Shown in pieces: positions 61,866-64,000 of a DNA stretch of 64,000 bases (positions are counted from its first letter, which is position 1; each line of letters opens with the position of its first letter). Under the pieces are notes generated by a model that was given only the letters and a program-made list of their open reading frames with translations, had not been told where the DNA came from and did no database searches. The stretch covers positions 2,225,001 to 2,289,000 of the forward strand of contig CALZFC010000033.1 in NCBI GenBank assembly GCA_945643635.1. Direction: 5' to 3'. The stretch comes from Allodiplogaster sudhausi. Lineage: Eukaryota; Nematoda; Chromadorea; Rhabditida; Diplogasteridae. The translations under genes were made by a program, and so were the position numbers.

Positions 61866-64000
61866 GTAGCTCCCCATTCTGCCATTTCCAACTCCTCTGC
61901 TCTTAATTGCTCTGCTCTTTCTTCTTTCTCTTGTGCCCTCATTAACATTAGATCTGTTGGTAGAAAGCTCCCCATTTTAGATTATTTTCGATCCTGCCAT
62001 AAAACTAGTATCTTTCTGCTCACCGAAACTTGGGCCACTCCTAATTCTGTCTCAGATGCTATGCTTTCCCTAAGTGCCGATTACAACGTATTCAGATGTT
62101 ATAGAGTCTGCGATAGCTTAGGTGGTGGTGTTTGTATTCTTGCCGACTCTTTGCTTCAGTCCTACCAAGTACACTCTCTTACCTTTGGCAAATTTTGTCA
62201 GTTAGTCTCGGTCGCGATAGTTTTTGAGTCATCTACCTTAGTATTCCACTGTGTTTATAGGAGCCCTTCCTGCCCTCTAGCTGATTTCTCTGCATGTCTT
62301 GACACCATTCATGACACTATTGTTGAACTTTCTGTTCATAATCATATCATTGCTGGCGACTTTAACTGTCCTGAAATCAATTGGATTGCTTATGACCCTC
62401 TCTCTGTGTCTGCTGCATTCTCTCTACCTCCCTCTGCCGCCTCCCTTCTGTCTCTCTGCCATACACACTCTCTCACCCAACATGTTATCGAACCGACCCG
62501 CAACTCTGCACTCCTTGACCTAGTCTTGTCAACCGATGGCTCCTCCGTGTCCGCTTGCCAAGTTCTCCCCCCTCTCCCTTCCCTGGATCACTCTCCCGTC
62601 GTTTTTTCTCACATGCTTCCCTCTCCAACTATTCCTACCTCTTTTGCAATTAGAGATTTTAAGAATGCCAATTGGTCACTGATCAATTCTCTTCTCAGCT
62701 CGATTAATTGGACTGTTCTTTTAGGCTCTTCTGACGACATCGATTCTATGTACTCCCTTTTCTTAGAGAAAATTCATTTTGTTATAGATACATTTGTCCC
62801 AAGTCGAGATATCATCCGTTCCCACCCTCAACTCCCCAGTAATGTTCAACGACTTGCCAGGGCCTGTGATCGCCTCTATAGTTCTCGATTCTCCATTGGC
62901 CTCTCTCCGTTTTTACGTGCTCCTAGAAAGCTTAAGAAGGCAATATATAATCATAGGAGACAACTAGAGAATAGAATCTCATCTAAAGGTAACACTCGTT
63001 TGTTCTATCCTTATGCAAATGGTTGTATTAAGGAGAATACTAGAATTGGCCCTCTTACGACTTCATCTGGAATGCTTTCAAGCCCAATTGATAAGGCTCG
63101 TGCGTTCGCCAATTTCTTTCAGCATTGTTCTAGTCCTGCCTCCCAACCTCCGCCACTTCCACCTCAGCCAAGCCATCACACCTGTCATAGCTTCAGTAGC
63201 CTAGACTATATAGAATTCAATTCTGAGGTCATCCACCGAGCTCTTTCTAAGCTTCCTTGCCGTAACTCGACTTCCCCCGACAAGATACCATACATTTTTC
63301 TTAAAAAGGCTGCCGACTCTTTGTGTACCCCACTCACTATCATATTTAGCAGAATAATGATGCTTGGTAGAATTCCCAGGATATGGACTCATGCTCTTAT
63401 TCGCCCTGTATTTAAACGTAAAGGCTCTCGCCAAGACTGTGTGAACTATCGGCCCATCTCTCTCACATGTTCGTTATCTAAAGTTATGGAACGCATCATC
63501 TCTCGTAAGTTATTTAGCTATCTCGACGAGCACTCCATCCTTTCGTCTTTCCAATTCGGGTTTCGCCCCCGACACTCTGTCTCGCATGCCCTCTTAACTA
63601 CCTTACATGAATGGCACTCTTCTTTAGATTCTTGCCAATATATTAGTTTGGCCTTTATCGACTTTAGCAAAGCCTTCGACACTGTCCCTCGAGAGCATCT
63701 ACTCCATATGCTCTCCCAAATAGGTATATCGGGTAGCCTCTTGCGTTTCTTCGATTCGTTTCTAGCTAATAGAACTCAGTCAGTTATTATTGATGATGCA
63801 TGTTCAGACTCTTATCCAATTTTGAATGGTGTGAATCAGGGAACATGCCTTGGACCTTTGTTATTTCTGATCTATATCAACGATATTGCTGAATGTATCC
63901 CCTCTGGTTGCCACTTTACAATATATGCCGATGATGTTAAGCTGTACACATTTAACGATGCACCTCTCCTCCAATCCGCTTTAGATGCAATAGATGCCTG
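61866..64000 (+). CDS. Non-LTR retrotransposon ORF2: endonuclease and reverse transcriptase (truncated by window end)
   Basis: The frame is open for 2135 bases to the window edge with no stop. The N-terminal APE-type endonuclease shows INIRSVGRK, LLTETW, CVYRSPS, IAGDFNCPEINW and LDHSPVV (the S/DHxP motif). The reverse transcriptase shows NYRPISLTCSLSKVMERI, FQFGFRPRHS, FIDFSKAFDTV, the GVNQGTCLGPLLFLIYINDI block and the catalytic IYADDVKLY. This order places it in the CR1/Jockey group of non-LTR elements. The intact frame suggests recent activity. It begins right after the ORF1 UAG in the same frame; the first ATG is about 190 bases downstream, so the start mechanism is unclear. Confidence 0.92.

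Larger units (their letters stand above)
60650..64000 (+). mobile_element. CR1/Jockey-type non-LTR retrotransposon, 3' end beyond the window
   Basis: ORF1 plus an EN-RT ORF2 in one plus-strand element. The 5' boundary is not defined; the 19-bp repeats at 60660-60735 may belong to it. The 3' end is outside the window. It inserted next to, and possibly within, the 5' part of the minus-strand RING gene. Confidence 0.85.

Overview
The window is nuclear DNA of a nematode, most likely a chromadorean of the Rhabditina type. Genes are split by many short introns. The RNA polymerase II subunit (RPB2) and CNOT9 proteins read end to end and look very close to their Caenorhabditis counterparts. There are also nematode-type PP1-like phosphatases, GNAT paralogs and a small family of seven-transmembrane receptors. 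GA/CT microsatellites are abundant and mobile elements fill much of the rest. Nothing bacterial is present. All exon maps were made by eye from splice signals and protein similarity.

Layout. 1-5.3 kb: a 54-bp minisatellite, a 1.1-kb foldback element, and an inverted partial copy of the 3' exons of the neighbouring phosphatase gene. 5.3-21.6 kb: a plus-strand gene block with a PP1-like phosphatase carrying a lysine-rich tail (5290-8525), a Lys/Glu-rich gene of unknown function (about 9500-10654), RPB2 (29 exons, 11087-19042) and CNOT9 (11 exons, 19619-21588). 22.5-27.1 kb: two tandem minus-strand GNAT acetyltransferase paralogs. 27.8-29.4 kb: a polypyrimidine tract with a 448-bp higher-order repeat. 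31.2-36.1 kb and 47.9-49.6 kb: three receptor genes sharing one eight-exon plan, the middle one with an in-frame stop. 37-43.6 kb: exons of an unrecognised minus-strand gene, interspersed with a hAT-like MITE, a 1.75-kb palindrome and a duplicated gene fragment. 43.7-47.7 kb: minisatellites, including an array of heat-shock-element motifs. 51.0-52.8 kb: a coiled-coil gene. 53.2-58.4 kb: a 5.3-kb DNA transposon with 14-bp inverted ends, a 4-bp target duplication, a large decayed transposase-like gene and a histone-type 3' stem-loop. 59.0-60.6 kb: a PA/TM/RING-H2 E3 ligase gene. 60.65 kb to the end: an intact-looking non-LTR retrotransposon, truncated by the window edge.

The host genes do not form one pathway. 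RPB2 (transcription) and CNOT9 (mRNA deadenylation) are housekeeping genes lying in tandem; the PP1-like, GNAT and receptor genes are lineage-expanded families. The strongest leads are: the DNA transposon with its histone-like 3' end; the HSE-bearing repeat array; unusually frequent GC-AG introns (7 of about 96 mapped); a very recent inverted duplication of phosphatase exons; and a retrotransposon whose two ORFs are in frame and separated by a single UAG.
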